A stretch of DNA of 64,000 nt from Phytomonospora endophytica (GCF_014202425.1 NZ_JACHGT010000008.1:322646-386645), one strand, 5' to 3'; numbered from the stretch's first letter, positions 42,432 to 51,107 are shown. The notes: generated from the sequence alone by a model not told the origin. Numbers and translations: made by a program.

Positions 42432-43523
42432 ATGCGCCATATCCGCACCGCCGCCGTCGGCGTCCTCACCGGCGGACTCCTCGTCGCGGCGGCCGTCGCG
42501 TCGCCCGCGTCGGCGGCCCCGTCGCCCCCGCCCCTCACCATCCCCGCACCGACCGGTCCGCTGCCGGTCGGTGTCACCGACTTCCATCTCGTCGACGCCG
42601 ACCGCGCCGACCCGTGGGTGCCCGCCGAGAACCGCGAGCTGATGGTCTCGGCCTGGTACCCGGCCAAGGCGCCCGTCGGCGCGCTCGACGCCTATGCGAG
42701 TCCGGAGGAGTCGGCGCTGATCCTGCGAGGGCTCGGCGCCGGTGACATCGCGCCGCCGGACGCGCTCAGCCGGATCGTCACCCATTCCCACGTGGACGCG
42801 CCGGTGAGGGGCCGCAGGCTGCCGACGGTCGTCCTGTCGCCGGGTTTCAGCATGCCGCGCTCCTCACTGACCGGGCTCGCCGAAGACCTCGCCGGCCGCG
42901 GGTACCTGGTCATCGGTGTCGACCACACCTATGAGGCTTCGGCGATCACCTTCCCCGACGGCCGGATCACGCAGTGCGCCGCCTGCGAGGTCGACCCGGA
43001 GGGGGCCGACGTGGCGAGAGGCCGCGCCCTCGACGTCTCCTTCGTGCTCGACGAGCTGACCGGCGTCCTGCCGGTCGACGAGCGCCGGATCATCATGGGC
43101 GGCCACTCCATGGGCGGGGCCTCGTCGGTGCCGTTGCTGGCCGCCGATGAGCGGGTCCGCGCGGGCTTCGACCTTGACGGCACCGTGCACGTCCAGCCAT
43201 CGGGTGACGGCGCGGGCAAGCCGTTCATGCTGGTCGGCGCCCCGTACCACGCGCCCGACGGCAAGTACGGGCCGAAGATCGCGGAGGTGATGGACGGGTT
43301 CGGCGGCTGGAAGCGCTGGATCACCGTCGACGGCACCGGGCACTCGTCGTTCACCGACTACGGGCCGATCGCCGACCAACTCGGCATCCCGCTGGGCACC
43401 ACGCCCGGCGACCGGGCCATGGAGATCACCCGGAGCCTGGTCGGGGCCTTCGCCGACCGGCACCTGCGTGGTCTGCCGAGCCCCGTGCTCAACCACTCCC
43501 GCGGTGAGATCCACCGCTGGTGA
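42432..43523 (+). CDS. Secreted PAF-acetylhydrolase-like alpha/beta hydrolase
   Basis: 363 residues. Sec signal peptide (RTAAVGVLTGGLLVAAAVA, cleavage near ASA-APS), then the PAF-AH/lipase pattern: LMVSAWYPAKAPVG, PTVVLSPGFSMPRS (oxyanion region), IIMGGHSMGGASS (nucleophile Ser) and TGHSSFTD (His). Related enzymes from actinomycetes hydrolyse short acyl esters or polyesters. CAACCYS pair in QCAACEVD may form a disulphide. A 15-bp hairpin ends the transcript. The 163 bases upstream hold only the csbD terminator and the promoter. Confidence 0.85.
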   Translation: MRHIRTAAVGVLTGGLLVAAAVASPASAAPSPPPLTIPAPTGPLPVGVTDFHLVDADRADPWVPAENRELMVSAWYPAKAPVGALDAYASPEESALILRGLGAGDIAPPDALSRIVTHSHVDAPVRGRRLPTVVLSPGFSMPRSSLTGLAEDLAGRGYLVIGVDHTYEASAITFPDGRITQCAACEVDPEGADVARGRALDVSFVLDELTGVLPVDERRIIMGGHSMGGASSVPLLAADERVRAGFDLDGTVHVQPSGDGAGKPFMLVGAPYHAPDGKYGPKIAEVMDGFGGWKRWITVDGTGHSSFTDYGPIADQLGIPLGTTPGDRAMEITRSLVGAFADRHLRGLPSPVLNHSRGEIHRW

Positions 43524-43530
43524 CGCCTCG

Positions 43531-43565
43531 GGAAACCCCGTCCGATCAGCTCGGACGGGGTTTCC
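43531..43565 (+). terminator. Terminator after PAF-AH-like gene
   Basis: Perfect 15-bp stem (43531-43545 with 43551-43565) and TCAGC loop, 7 bases after the stop codon. Confidence 0.82.
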
Positions 43566-43588
43566 CGGATCACACCTAACATAGATAT

Positions 43589-44491
43589 ATGCGAATCGAA
43601 CTATGGGCGGATCCGGTCTGCGGCTGGGCCTACATCGCCCGCCGCCGCCTGACCACCGCCCTCGCCGACTGGGACGGCGAGCCCGTCGAGCTCGTCTGGC
43701 GGCCGTTCCGCATCGATCCCACCGCGCCCGACCCCGCCGAGAGCGCGCGGACCGAGGAGGACTCCTTCGGGATCGCCCGCGTCGCCGCCGCCGAAGGCCT
43801 CGGCCCCCGCTGGGGCGCCGCTTGGCGCGGCGACACCCACGACGCCCACCGGCTCCTCGCCGTCGCCCTGGAGACCGGCGGCCCGGAGCTCCAGGACACG
43901 CTCGCCGAGCGCCTCCTGCGCGCCCACTTCATCGAGGCCCGCAACCTCACCGACCGGGATACCCTGGCCGGGCTGGCCGCCGAGGCCGGCCTTGCCGACG
44001 CGTCGTCCATCCTGGCGAGCGACGCCGGCGAGACGACCGTGCGCGAGGAGCTCCTGCGCGGCAAGGCGATCGGCGTCAAGGGCTCGCCGACCTTCGCCGT
44101 CGGCGAGCGGCTGCTGCGAGGTGCGCAGACGCCGGGGGAGATCCTGGACTTCCTGCGGGACAGCAATGACGCCGTCGTGCTGCCGGAGGAGGTTCGGCGG
44201 CTGCGGCACGCCGAGTCGCTCATCGAACTGAACGACTCGCTGGGGGCGCTGGTGCTGCTGCGTCCGTTGCTGGAGGACTTCGCCGGTGATCCGAACGTGC
44301 GGATGCTGGCCGCGCGGGCCTACTTCGGGTCGGCGCAGTTGCGCCGGGCCGAGGAGCTGCTGTCGGAGCTGGTCGAGGCCAATCCCGGCGATTTCTACGC
44401 GCGCTACATGCTGGGCCGGACGCTGCGCCGGATGGGGCGCGCCGAGGAGGCGGCGCCGCACCTGGCGCTGACCGCGGACATGTTCGACTGA
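43589..44491 (+). CDS. DsbA/FrnE-like thioredoxin-fold protein fused to TPR
   Basis: 300 residues. Residues 1-195 follow the FrnE/DsbA layout, including GVKGSPTFAVGERLLRGAQ with the cis-Pro before Thr. The active-site position reads ADPVCGWAYIA: the usual CPWC is reduced to a single Cys (CGWA), so disulphide exchange by two Cys is not possible. Residues about 205-300 are two to three TPR-like helical pairs (SLGALVLLRPLLEDFAGDPN, RRAEELLSELVEANPGD). A thiol transferase of glutathione- or mycothiol-type, or a chaperone, fits better than a disulphide oxidase. TAACAT is 6 nt before the ATG. Confidence 0.8.
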   Translation: MRIELWADPVCGWAYIARRRLTTALADWDGEPVELVWRPFRIDPTAPDPAESARTEEDSFGIARVAAAEGLGPRWGAAWRGDTHDAHRLLAVALETGGPELQDTLAERLLRAHFIEARNLTDRDTLAGLAAEAGLADASSILASDAGETTVREELLRGKAIGVKGSPTFAVGERLLRGAQTPGEILDFLRDSNDAVVLPEEVRRLRHAESLIELNDSLGALVLLRPLLEDFAGDPNVRMLAARAYFGSAQLRRAEELLSELVEANPGDFYARYMLGRTLRRMGRAEEAAPHLALTADMFD

Positions 44492-44529
44492 GGTCGCCTC
44501 CCGTTGGGGGTGGCCTCGGTCACGATCGA

Positions 44530-44557
44530 ACATTCTCATTCTCAATAATGATAATGT
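44530..44557. promoter_or_regulatory. Palindrome in the promoter of the ArsR-type operon
   Basis: ACATTCTCATT (44530-44540) and AATGATAATGT (44547-44557), 10 of 11 positions complementary, 6-bp spacer. The right arm contains TAATGT, which is 6 nt before the ATG at 44564 and probably the -10 box. The A/T-rich AATGATAATG resembles Fur/Zur-type half sites. Confidence 0.6.
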
Positions 44558-44563
44558 CGATTC

Positions 44564-45103
44564 ATGGAAACCCCCGACGCATGGGCCGACCTCGTCCTCC
44601 ATCCCGTGCGCATCCGCATCCTGCGCGCGGTCGCGACCCGGCGCCGCACCACGCGCGAGCTGGTCGAAGACTTGCCCGACGTGCCGCAGGCCAGCCTCTA
44701 CCGGCATCTCGCCGCGCTCACCAAGGGCGGCGTCCTTGAGGTCGCCGAGGAGCGCAAGGTGCGCGGGACGGTCGAGCGCGTCTACGTGCTGCCCGGCGGC
44801 CGGGTCGCGCCCGCCGATCTGGCGGGGGCGTCGCCGGAGGACCACCTGCGGTACTTCACCGCCTTCGTCTCGACGCTGCTGTCGGACTTCTCGCGCTACG
44901 TCTCGCGCGGGGACGCCGACCTCGCCGCCGACGGCGCCGGATACCGGCAGATCGTCCTGCACCTCGACGACGCCGAGCTGGCGGCGTTCGCGACCGGCCT
45001 CAACGAGCTCATCGTGCCCCTCCTGGCGCACGGTCCGCGTGAAGGCCGCGTGGCGCGCGCCTTCACGTCCATCCTTCTTCCCGTCGAACCCGAGAGGAAC
45101 TGA
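44564..45103 (+). CDS. ArsR-type winged-helix regulator
   Basis: 179 residues. Helix-turn-helix of the ArsR/HTH_20 kind (LVLHPVRIRILRAVATRRRT, TRELVEDLPDVPQASLYRHL, AALTKGGVLEVAEERKVRGT), then a helical effector/dimer domain (AFVSTLLSDFSRYVSRGDAD). No Cys or His cluster for metal is visible. First gene of a four-gene operon with a PH-like protein and an ABC exporter; the palindrome over its own -10 box argues for autorepression. Confidence 0.85.
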   Translation: METPDAWADLVLHPVRIRILRAVATRRRTTRELVEDLPDVPQASLYRHLAALTKGGVLEVAEERKVRGTVERVYVLPGGRVAPADLAGASPEDHLRYFTAFVSTLLSDFSRYVSRGDADLAADGAGYRQIVLHLDDAELAAFATGLNELIVPLLAHGPREGRVARAFTSILLPVEPERN

Positions 45104-45104
45104 C

Positions 45105-45461
45105 ATGGCCACCCTCACCCGCACCCCCACGACCGTCCGCGTCGACTTCGGCCCCTGGGAGCGCCTGTGCACCGGGCGCGCGTCCTACGAGTTCCCCACC
45201 ACGGCGGTCGTCTCGGCGACCGTGCTGCCCGACCCGGTCGGGTACCTGCGCGGCGCCCGGCGCGGACTGTCGGTGAGCGGCTTCGTCAAGGTCGGTGTGT
45301 GGGGCCTGTTCACCTCGCGCCGGACCCTCGCTGCCGCCTACCGGGGGACACCGGGCCTGCGCCTGGTCCTGGCGGGAGCGGAGTTCGCCGAGATCGTCGT
45401 TTCCCACGCCGACGCGGCCGCACTGGCCGGGGCCTTCCGCCGCGCGGTGGTGACCGCGTGA
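45105..45461 (+). CDS. Small PH-like protein of the ABC operon
   Basis: 118 residues, mainly beta (VRVDFGPWERLCTGRASYEF, LSVSGFVKVGVWGLFTSRRT, LRLVLAGAEFAEIVVSHADA) and closing with an Ala-rich helix, the layout of bacterial PH-like domains. No known function. AGGAA precedes the ATG. It lies between the regulator and the ABC ATPase, whose GTG start overlaps this stop codon (GTGA), so it is made together with the transporter. Confidence 0.65.
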   Translation: MATLTRTPTTVRVDFGPWERLCTGRASYEFPTTAVVSATVLPDPVGYLRGARRGLSVSGFVKVGVWGLFTSRRTLAAAYRGTPGLRLVLAGAEFAEIVVSHADAAALAGAFRRAVVTA

Positions 45462-46147
45462 ACATCGAGGTCACCGACCTGCGCAAGCGCTTCGGTCGCG
45501 TGACCGCCGTCGACGGCCTGACCTTCACCGCCCGGGCGGGCGCGGTCACCGCGTTCCTCGGCCCGAACGGCGCCGGGAAGACCACGACCATGCGGATCCT
45601 GCTCGGCCTGGTCGCGCCCACGTCCGGGACGGCGACGATCGGCGGCCGCGCCTACCGCGACCTGCCGCGGCCGACCCGCACGGTCGGCGCGGTCCTCGAC
45701 GCCGCCGGATTCCACCCCAGCCACACCGCCCGCGACCACCTGCGCGTCTACGCCGCCATGGGCGGCCACCCCGACGCCCGGGTCGCCGAACTCCTCGACC
45801 GCGCCGGGCTCACCACCGCCGCCGACCGCCCGACCCGGGGCTACTCCACCGGCATGCGCCGGCGCCTCGCCCTCGCCACCGCGCTGCTCGGCGACCCCGC
45901 CGTCCTCGTCCTCGACGAACCCGGCAACGGGCTCGACCCCGACGGCGTCGTCTGGCTGCGGGAAACCCTGCGCGACCTGGCCGCACGGGGACGGACCGTG
46001 CTCGTCTCCAGCCACGTCCTCGGCGAGGTCGACCGGCTCGCCGACGAGGTCGCCGTCATCCGAGAAGGCCGCCTCGCCGCCGCCGGTCCCGCCACCGGCG
46101 ACCTCGAAGAGCTGTACCTGAGCACCGGAAGGGAAACCCGCCGATGA
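45458..46147 (+). CDS. ABC transporter ATP-binding protein (ABC-2 type)
   Basis: 229 residues. Walker A LGPNGAGKTTTM, signature YSTGMRRRLALATALLGD, Walker B AVLVLDEPGNGLDP and H-loop VLVSSHVLGE are all present. The signature variant is usual for ABC-2/DrrA-like exporters. GTG start overlaps the stop of the preceding gene; its own stop overlaps the ATG of the permease, so ATPase and permease are translationally coupled. Substrate unknown; drug or lipid-like molecules are typical. Confidence 0.9.
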   Translation: MNIEVTDLRKRFGRVTAVDGLTFTARAGAVTAFLGPNGAGKTTTMRILLGLVAPTSGTATIGGRAYRDLPRPTRTVGAVLDAAGFHPSHTARDHLRVYAAMGGHPDARVAELLDRAGLTTAADRPTRGYSTGMRRRLALATALLGDPAVLVLDEPGNGLDPDGVVWLRETLRDLAARGRTVLVSSHVLGEVDRLADEVAVIREGRLAAAGPATGDLEELYLSTGRETRR

Positions 46148-46932
46148 TCCGCTCCGAACTGCGCCGCCTCCTCGCCACCCGGCTGTCCTGGGCGATCGTG
46201 CTGGCACCGGCCGCGATCGGTCTCGGCCTCGTCGGCCTCATGGCGCTCACCGGGCCGGAGAACTTCCAGCCGCCGATGCCCGGACTCGACACCGCCGACG
46301 GCGTCCGCCTCCTCCTGGGCGTCCTTGGTCTGAGCGCCTTCGTCCCCGCCGCGATCGGCACGCTGGCGATGACCGCCGAGTACCGCCACCGCACCATCGA
46401 CGCGACCTTCCTGCACTCGCCCCGGCGCGGTCGCGTGCTGGGCGCGAAACTCGTCGTCCACGCCGGTGCGGGCGTCGTCTACGGCCTGATCCTCGCGGTG
46501 ACCTCGGCGGTCTCCCTCTACGGCGCGGCGGCCGTGCGCGGGACAGAACTCGGCCTGCCGCCCGGCGAGGTTCTCGGCGTGCTGGCGGGGATCGGTGCGG
46601 CCATGGCGGTCTACCTGGTCATCGGGGTCGGCGTCGGCGCCGTGCTGCACCACCAGATCGCGGCCCTGGCCGTGGTCGTCGGGTACCTCTACGCCGGTGA
46701 GACGGCCCTGCTGATGATCCCGGGCGTCAACGGCGCCTACCCGCTGCTGCCCGGAGGCGCGACCTCGGCGCTGACGAGGTTCACCTACATCTCCGACTCG
46801 CTGTCCGAGCAGCTCGGGACGACGGCGGTGTCGCTGCTGTCGCCGCTGCTGGGAGCGGTCGTGCTGCTCGGCTACGCGGCCCTCGCGGCGGGCGCGGCGA
46901 TGCTGGCGCCGATGCGGCGGGACGTCGTCTAG
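46144..46932 (+). CDS. ABC-2 type transporter permease
   Basis: 262 residues with six membrane helices, starting with IRSELRRLLATRLSWAIVLA and containing the EYRHRTIDATFLHSPRRGRV coupling region that is typical for ABC-2 permeases working with DrrA-like ATPases. It overlaps the ATPase gene by 4 bp (ATGA) and the convergent LysE gene by 4 bp. Last gene of the operon that starts with the ArsR-type regulator. Confidence 0.88.
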   Translation: MIRSELRRLLATRLSWAIVLAPAAIGLGLVGLMALTGPENFQPPMPGLDTADGVRLLLGVLGLSAFVPAAIGTLAMTAEYRHRTIDATFLHSPRRGRVLGAKLVVHAGAGVVYGLILAVTSAVSLYGAAAVRGTELGLPPGEVLGVLAGIGAAMAVYLVIGVGVGAVLHHQIAALAVVVGYLYAGETALLMIPGVNGAYPLLPGGATSALTRFTYISDSLSEQLGTTAVSLLSPLLGAVVLLGYAALAAGAAMLAPMRRDVV

Positions 46933-47573
46933 GCGGCGACGGCCTTGGTGCGGTCGGTCGCCAGCTTCAGCGCCAGGGCCGCCAGGACCGTCCCCATCAC
47001 CCAGCGCTGCGCCCGCATCCACAGTGGACGCTTGCCGAGGAAGCGCGCGATCGAGCCCGCGCCCATCGCGATGAGGCCGTTGACGGTGATCGCGATGGTG
47101 ATCTGCACCAGCCCCAGTTCGAGGCTCTGGAGGGCGACCGGCGCGCCTTCGGGGTCGATGAACTGCGGCAGCAGCGAGACGTACAGGATCGCGATCTTCG
47201 GGTTCAGCAGGTTCGTGACCAGGCCCATCGTGAACAGCTTGCGGGGGCTGTCGACGGGCAGGTCCTTCGGCGCGAAGACCGCCTTCCCGCCCGGCTTCAG
47301 CGCCTGCCAGGCCAGGTAGAGCAGGTAGCCGGCGCCGGCGATCTTCAGCGCCGTGTAGACCGCCGGGACCAGCGCGAACACCGCCGCGAGACCCGCCGCC
47401 GTCGCGATGACGTACACGACGAAGCCGACCGCGACCCCGCCCAGCGAGATCAGCCCGGCCCGCCTGCCCTGCGTGATCGAACGCGAGACCAGGTAGATCA
47501 TGTTCGGGCCGGGCGTGAGGACCATCCCGAGCGAGATGGCGGCGATACCGAGGGCGGCGTGGAGGCTGATCAC
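46929..47573 (-). CDS. LysE/RhtB family amino-acid exporter
   Basis: 214 residues with six helices. The family motif LGMVLTPGPNMIYLVSRSIT is near the N-terminus, then QGRRAGLISLGGVAVGF and NLLNPKIAILYVSLLPQF. Members export amino acids such as threonine, homoserine or lysine. Monocistronic; the 3' end meets the ABC permease. Substrate is not deducible. Confidence 0.88.
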   Translation of the reverse strand: MISLHAALGIAAISLGMVLTPGPNMIYLVSRSITQGRRAGLISLGGVAVGFVVYVIATAAGLAAVFALVPAVYTALKIAGAGYLLYLAWQALKPGGKAVFAPKDLPVDSPRKLFTMGLVTNLLNPKIAILYVSLLPQFIDPEGAPVALQSLELGLVQITIAITVNGLIAMGAGSIARFLGKRPLWMRAQRWVMGTVLAALALKLATDRTKAVAA

Positions 47574-47678
47574 GTTCGCAGCCTATGGATCGAGACGGGG
47601 TCGGCGGGAGGGCGAGTGGTGGGGGTCACCAGCCGTGGAGGTATGCCTTCGAGGAACCCGTGGCGCGAGTTTCCCCGC

Positions 47679-49181
47679 TCAGTGCGCCCCGCTGACCCGC
47701 CCACTCAGCCTCCCGTGGATCCGCCCGCTCGGCCCGTTGAGCCCGACGATCTCGGCGTCGACACCGTGCCGTGCGTACTTGCCGACGACGTCGTCGAGCA
47801 CGGCGACCGCCGAGGCGTCCCAGATGTGCGCGCCGGACAGGTCGATGACGACCTTCGGCGGGTCGCCGGTGTAGTCGAAGGCGGCGAGCAGTTCGTTGGT
47901 GGAGGCGAAGAACAGTTCGCCGGTGACGGCGTAGACGCGCTGCCCGCCTTCGGGGTCGAGGACGCCGGTCACCTCGACGAGGTGGGCCACGCGGCGGGCG
48001 AAGACGACGGCGGAGACGACTACTCCGGCGAGGACGCCGAGGGCGAGGTTGTGGGTCGCGACGACGACGGTGAGGGTCAGGAGCATGACGGCGGTCTCGC
48101 CGAGCGGCATCCGGCGCAGGGTCCTCGGTGCGATGGAGGTCCAGTCGAAGGTCATGGCCGACACGAAGATCATGACCGCGACCAGCGCGGCCATGGGGAT
48201 GCGGGCGACGACGTCGCCGAGCGCGACGACCAGCGTCAGCAGGAACACCCCGGCGGCGAGGGTGGACAGGCGGGTCCGGGCGCCGGACTTCACGTTCACC
48301 ATCGTCTGGCCGAGGATCGCGCATCCGGCCATGCCGCCGAGGAAACCCGTGACGATGTTGGCGATGCCCTGCCCGCGCGCCTCGCGGCCCTTCGGCGAGT
48401 CGGTGTCGGTGGCGTCGTCGACGAGCTGGGCGGTCAGCAGCGACTCCAGCAGCCCGACCGCGGCCAGCGTCAGCGCGTAGGGCGCGATCACCCCGAGGGT
48501 GTCCAGCGTGAAGGGCACGTTGGGGAGCACCGGGAGGGGGAGGCTGTCGGGCAGCGCGCCCATGTCGCCGACGGTGGGCACGGCGGTGGCGGTGACGACG
48601 GTGAAGACCGTCAAGGCGACGACGGTGAGCAGCGGCGCCGGGACGTACTTGGCGAGGTACGGGACCCGCCGCAGTCCGAGGATCATCGCCAGGCCGACGG
48701 CGACGAGCGCCCAGACCTGCCAGCCCTTGCCGATCAGGTGCGGCAGTTGCGCGATGAAGGTCAGGGCGGCAAGGGAGTTGACCGAGCCGGTCAGCACCGA
48801 GCGCGGGACGAAGCGCATGAGCCTGGCGACGCCGAACGCGCCGAGCAGGATCTGGACGACACCGGCGAGGACGGTCGCGGCGAGCAGGAACTCCACGCCG
48901 TGGCTTCGCACCAGCGGGGCCGCCACCAGTGCCATCGCACCGGTCGCCGCGGAGATCATCGCCGGGCGGCCGCCCGTGAAGGCGATCGTCACGGCCATCG
49001 TGAAGGAGGCGAACAGGCCGACGCGCGGGTCCACACCGGCGATGATCGAGAAGGAGATGGCCTCGGGGATCAGCGCGAGTGCGACCAGCAGGCCCGCGGT
49101 GAGGTCGTGGCGGGGGCTGGACCACCAGGCCGTCCGCACGCGGCTGCGGAACGTCGGCGATGGCGGGACGGCGGCGGACAT
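47679..49181 (-). CDS. SulP family anion transporter with STAS domain
   Basis: 500 residues. SulP core with 10-14 helices (DLTAGLLVALALIPEAISFS is the SulP signature; GLFASFTMAVTIAFTGGRPA, GFLGGMAGCAILGQTMVNVK) and a C-terminal STAS domain (PKVVIDLSGAHIWDASAVAV). Carries sulfate, bicarbonate or other anions. GAAAGGTGCCC before the ATG at 49181 sets the start; the 93 extra codons upstream are unsupported. The 224 bases to the carboxylesterase stop hold the promoter and one terminator. Confidence 0.88.
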   Translation of the reverse strand: MSAAVPPSPTFRSRVRTAWWSSPRHDLTAGLLVALALIPEAISFSIIAGVDPRVGLFASFTMAVTIAFTGGRPAMISAATGAMALVAAPLVRSHGVEFLLAATVLAGVVQILLGAFGVARLMRFVPRSVLTGSVNSLAALTFIAQLPHLIGKGWQVWALVAVGLAMILGLRRVPYLAKYVPAPLLTVVALTVFTVVTATAVPTVGDMGALPDSLPLPVLPNVPFTLDTLGVIAPYALTLAAVGLLESLLTAQLVDDATDTDSPKGREARGQGIANIVTGFLGGMAGCAILGQTMVNVKSGARTRLSTLAAGVFLLTLVVALGDVVARIPMAALVAVMIFVSAMTFDWTSIAPRTLRRMPLGETAVMLLTLTVVVATHNLALGVLAGVVVSAVVFARRVAHLVEVTGVLDPEGGQRVYAVTGELFFASTNELLAAFDYTGDPPKVVIDLSGAHIWDASAVAVLDDVVGKYARHGVDAEIVGLNGPSGRIHGRLSGRVSGAH

Positions 49182-49362
49182 GGGCACCTTTCGACGGACG
49201 CGCGAGCGCCCGGTACGAGACGGGGTTCGTTCGGCGCCGACGTTGCGCCGTGACGCGATGCCTCTCGCCGACCGGGCCGGTTCCGGGGGTGGTCGGCGGC
49301 CGTGTGCGGCCGGCTCGCGCGGCGAACTGTACCCGCCGGTGACCGGTGCCGCCGGAGCACGG

Positions 49363-49394
49363 CGACGGCCCCCGGGAAACCCCGGGGGCCGTCG
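49363..49394 (-). terminator. Terminator after carboxylesterase
   Basis: Perfect 14-bp stem (49363-49376 with 49381-49394) and AAAC loop, 11 bases beyond the stop of the minus-strand esterase. Confidence 0.78.
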
Positions 49395-49405
49395 GTCCGT
49401 CGTGT

Positions 49406-50980
49406 CTAGAGCGAGCGCCAGAAGGCCAGCTCGTGGTCGCCGACGAACTCCGTCTCGCACCAGCGGCCCGGCTTGATGGAGCGGACGTTGGCGTCACCGG
49501 AGCGCACGCGGTCCCAGCCGGGGTCGCCCGTCTCGGCGAAGCGCGTCCAGGTGGTGATCATCCGCTCGCCGAGGCGGGCCTGCGCGGCGGTCAGCGGCTC
49601 GAAGAAGTCGACTCCCGGCGTGACTCGCATGTCGAAGATGTAGGGCAGTTCGGCCATGTGCTGCGACCAGACCGGGAAGCTGGGCTTGACGGGGTAGCCG
49701 TTGAACCAGGGGGTTTCCTGCCTGGCGAGCTCGAACATGTAGGTGCGGGTCCACTTCGACAGGCCGGTCGCGGTGTCGTGGGTCGCCAGGGCCCAGTCGC
49801 GGTCGGTCAGGGCGGTCGACAGGGCGAGCCCGGCGGAGTTCCCGTAGGCCGACAGCGGGTACTTCGCCATGATGCGGTCGGGGTCCTCACCCGGGAAGTA
49901 CTGCTCGACGGCGGCGCGATAGCCCTCGGGCGGGATCGGGGTCGCCTCGGGCGCGAGCTCCATGCCGCCGATCATGCCGTTGGCCTCGTCGTGGTTGACG
50001 CCGATGAGGACGGGGACGCGGTTGAACTTGCCCGTGCGCAGGGCCTCCTCGACCGGCAGGGGCAGCAGGGGCGTGCCGGACACCGGGCGCGGTGAACCCC
50101 AGGCGCCGTAGGCGTCGACGAGGGTCTTGGCGTCGACGGTCCGCAGGCAGGTGGCGGTGTCCAGGCCCTCGCAGGTCTCACTGGCGAGCGCGGCCTTGAC
50201 GACCGCCTCGCCGTCGTCGATGGCGGCCTCCCGGGTGCGGCTGCCGCCGCCGGCCCCGCAGGGCGCCGACTCGATGATCGCCCGGTCGAAGAGGCCCGCG
50301 GCCTTCGGTGAGGCGAGCTGGTCGCAGACGCCGTAGCCGCCGCCGGACTCGCCCATGATCGTGACGTTGTTCGCGTCGCCGCCGAAGGCCTCGATGTTGC
50401 GCTGGACCCAGCGCAGGGCGGCCTGCTGGTCTTCGACGCCGAGCGAGCCGGAGCCGTTGACCGAGCCGGAGTCGAGGGACGGGTCGGTGAGGAAGCCCAG
50501 GGCGCCGAGGCGGTAGTTCGGGGTGACGACGACCGCGTCCTTCGCGAGCCGGCCGGTGCCGTAGATGTCGCCGGAGCCGAACATCATGTCGGCGGGGTGG
50601 ATCCAGACGATGACGGGCAGGTCGTCGGCCCGGGCGGGGGCGGTGACGTTGAGGTACAGGCAGTCCTCGTTGGTGGTCGGGACGCCGACGGGCAGGCCCC
50701 CGGGCTGGGCGCAGGCGCCGCCGGGGGTGGTCGCGTCGCGGACGCCTTCCCAGGCCGTCGCGGGCTGCGGGGAGCGGAAGCGCAGGTCGCCGACGGGGGC
50801 GGCGGCGTAGGGGACGCCTTGGAAGCTGCGGAGGCCGTTGGCACTCGAACCGCGGACGGCTCCCTTGTCGGTGGTGACGACGTCGCGGTCGGCGGTTCCG
50901 GCGTTGGCGGTCGCGGGCAGGACGCCGACGGCGACCGCGCCGAGGGCGAGTCCGGCGAGCAGTCGTGCGGGGGTGTTCAC
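49406..50980 (-). CDS. Secreted type-B carboxylesterase
   Basis: 524 residues. Signal peptide (ARLLAGLALGAVAVGVLPAT, cleavage near ANA-GTA), type-B esterase motifs RSFQGVPYAAAPVGDLRFR, NEDCLYLNV (disulphide Cys), nucleophile IMGESGGGYG and acid loop region NHDEAN. The oxyanion loop, normally HGGGF, reads IWIHPADMMFGSG: Gly-Gly is lost, which may change substrate range or activity. GTG at 50980 follows AGGAG; the upstream frame is rejected. Divergent from a TetR gene with palindromic operators between them. Confidence 0.88.
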   Translation of the reverse strand: MNTPARLLAGLALGAVAVGVLPATANAGTADRDVVTTDKGAVRGSSANGLRSFQGVPYAAAPVGDLRFRSPQPATAWEGVRDATTPGGACAQPGGLPVGVPTTNEDCLYLNVTAPARADDLPVIVWIHPADMMFGSGDIYGTGRLAKDAVVVTPNYRLGALGFLTDPSLDSGSVNGSGSLGVEDQQAALRWVQRNIEAFGGDANNVTIMGESGGGYGVCDQLASPKAAGLFDRAIIESAPCGAGGGSRTREAAIDDGEAVVKAALASETCEGLDTATCLRTVDAKTLVDAYGAWGSPRPVSGTPLLPLPVEEALRTGKFNRVPVLIGVNHDEANGMIGGMELAPEATPIPPEGYRAAVEQYFPGEDPDRIMAKYPLSAYGNSAGLALSTALTDRDWALATHDTATGLSKWTRTYMFELARQETPWFNGYPVKPSFPVWSQHMAELPYIFDMRVTPGVDFFEPLTAAQARLGERMITTWTRFAETGDPGWDRVRSGDANVRSIKPGRWCETEFVGDHELAFWRSL

Positions 50981-51046
50981 GGTGGTGCTCCTGTCGATCA
51001 GCGGGGTTCTGGTGAGGACCGTACACGAGATTTGGGCAGATGCGCA

Positions 51047-51071
51047 AGGCAAATGCCTCAGGCGTTCGCCT
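51047..51071. promoter_or_regulatory. Tandem AGGCNNNNGCCT operators
   Basis: AGGCAAATGCCT (51047-51058) and AGGCGTTCGCCT (51060-51071), spaced by one base and together near-palindromic. They lie between the carboxylesterase and the TetR gene, about 25 bases before the -10 box TATGGT of the latter, and are the likely binding site of that TetR protein. Confidence 0.7.
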
Positions 51072-51107
51072 AATTCGTTCGATCGCACCGTTTGCTATGG
51101 TCAGGGC

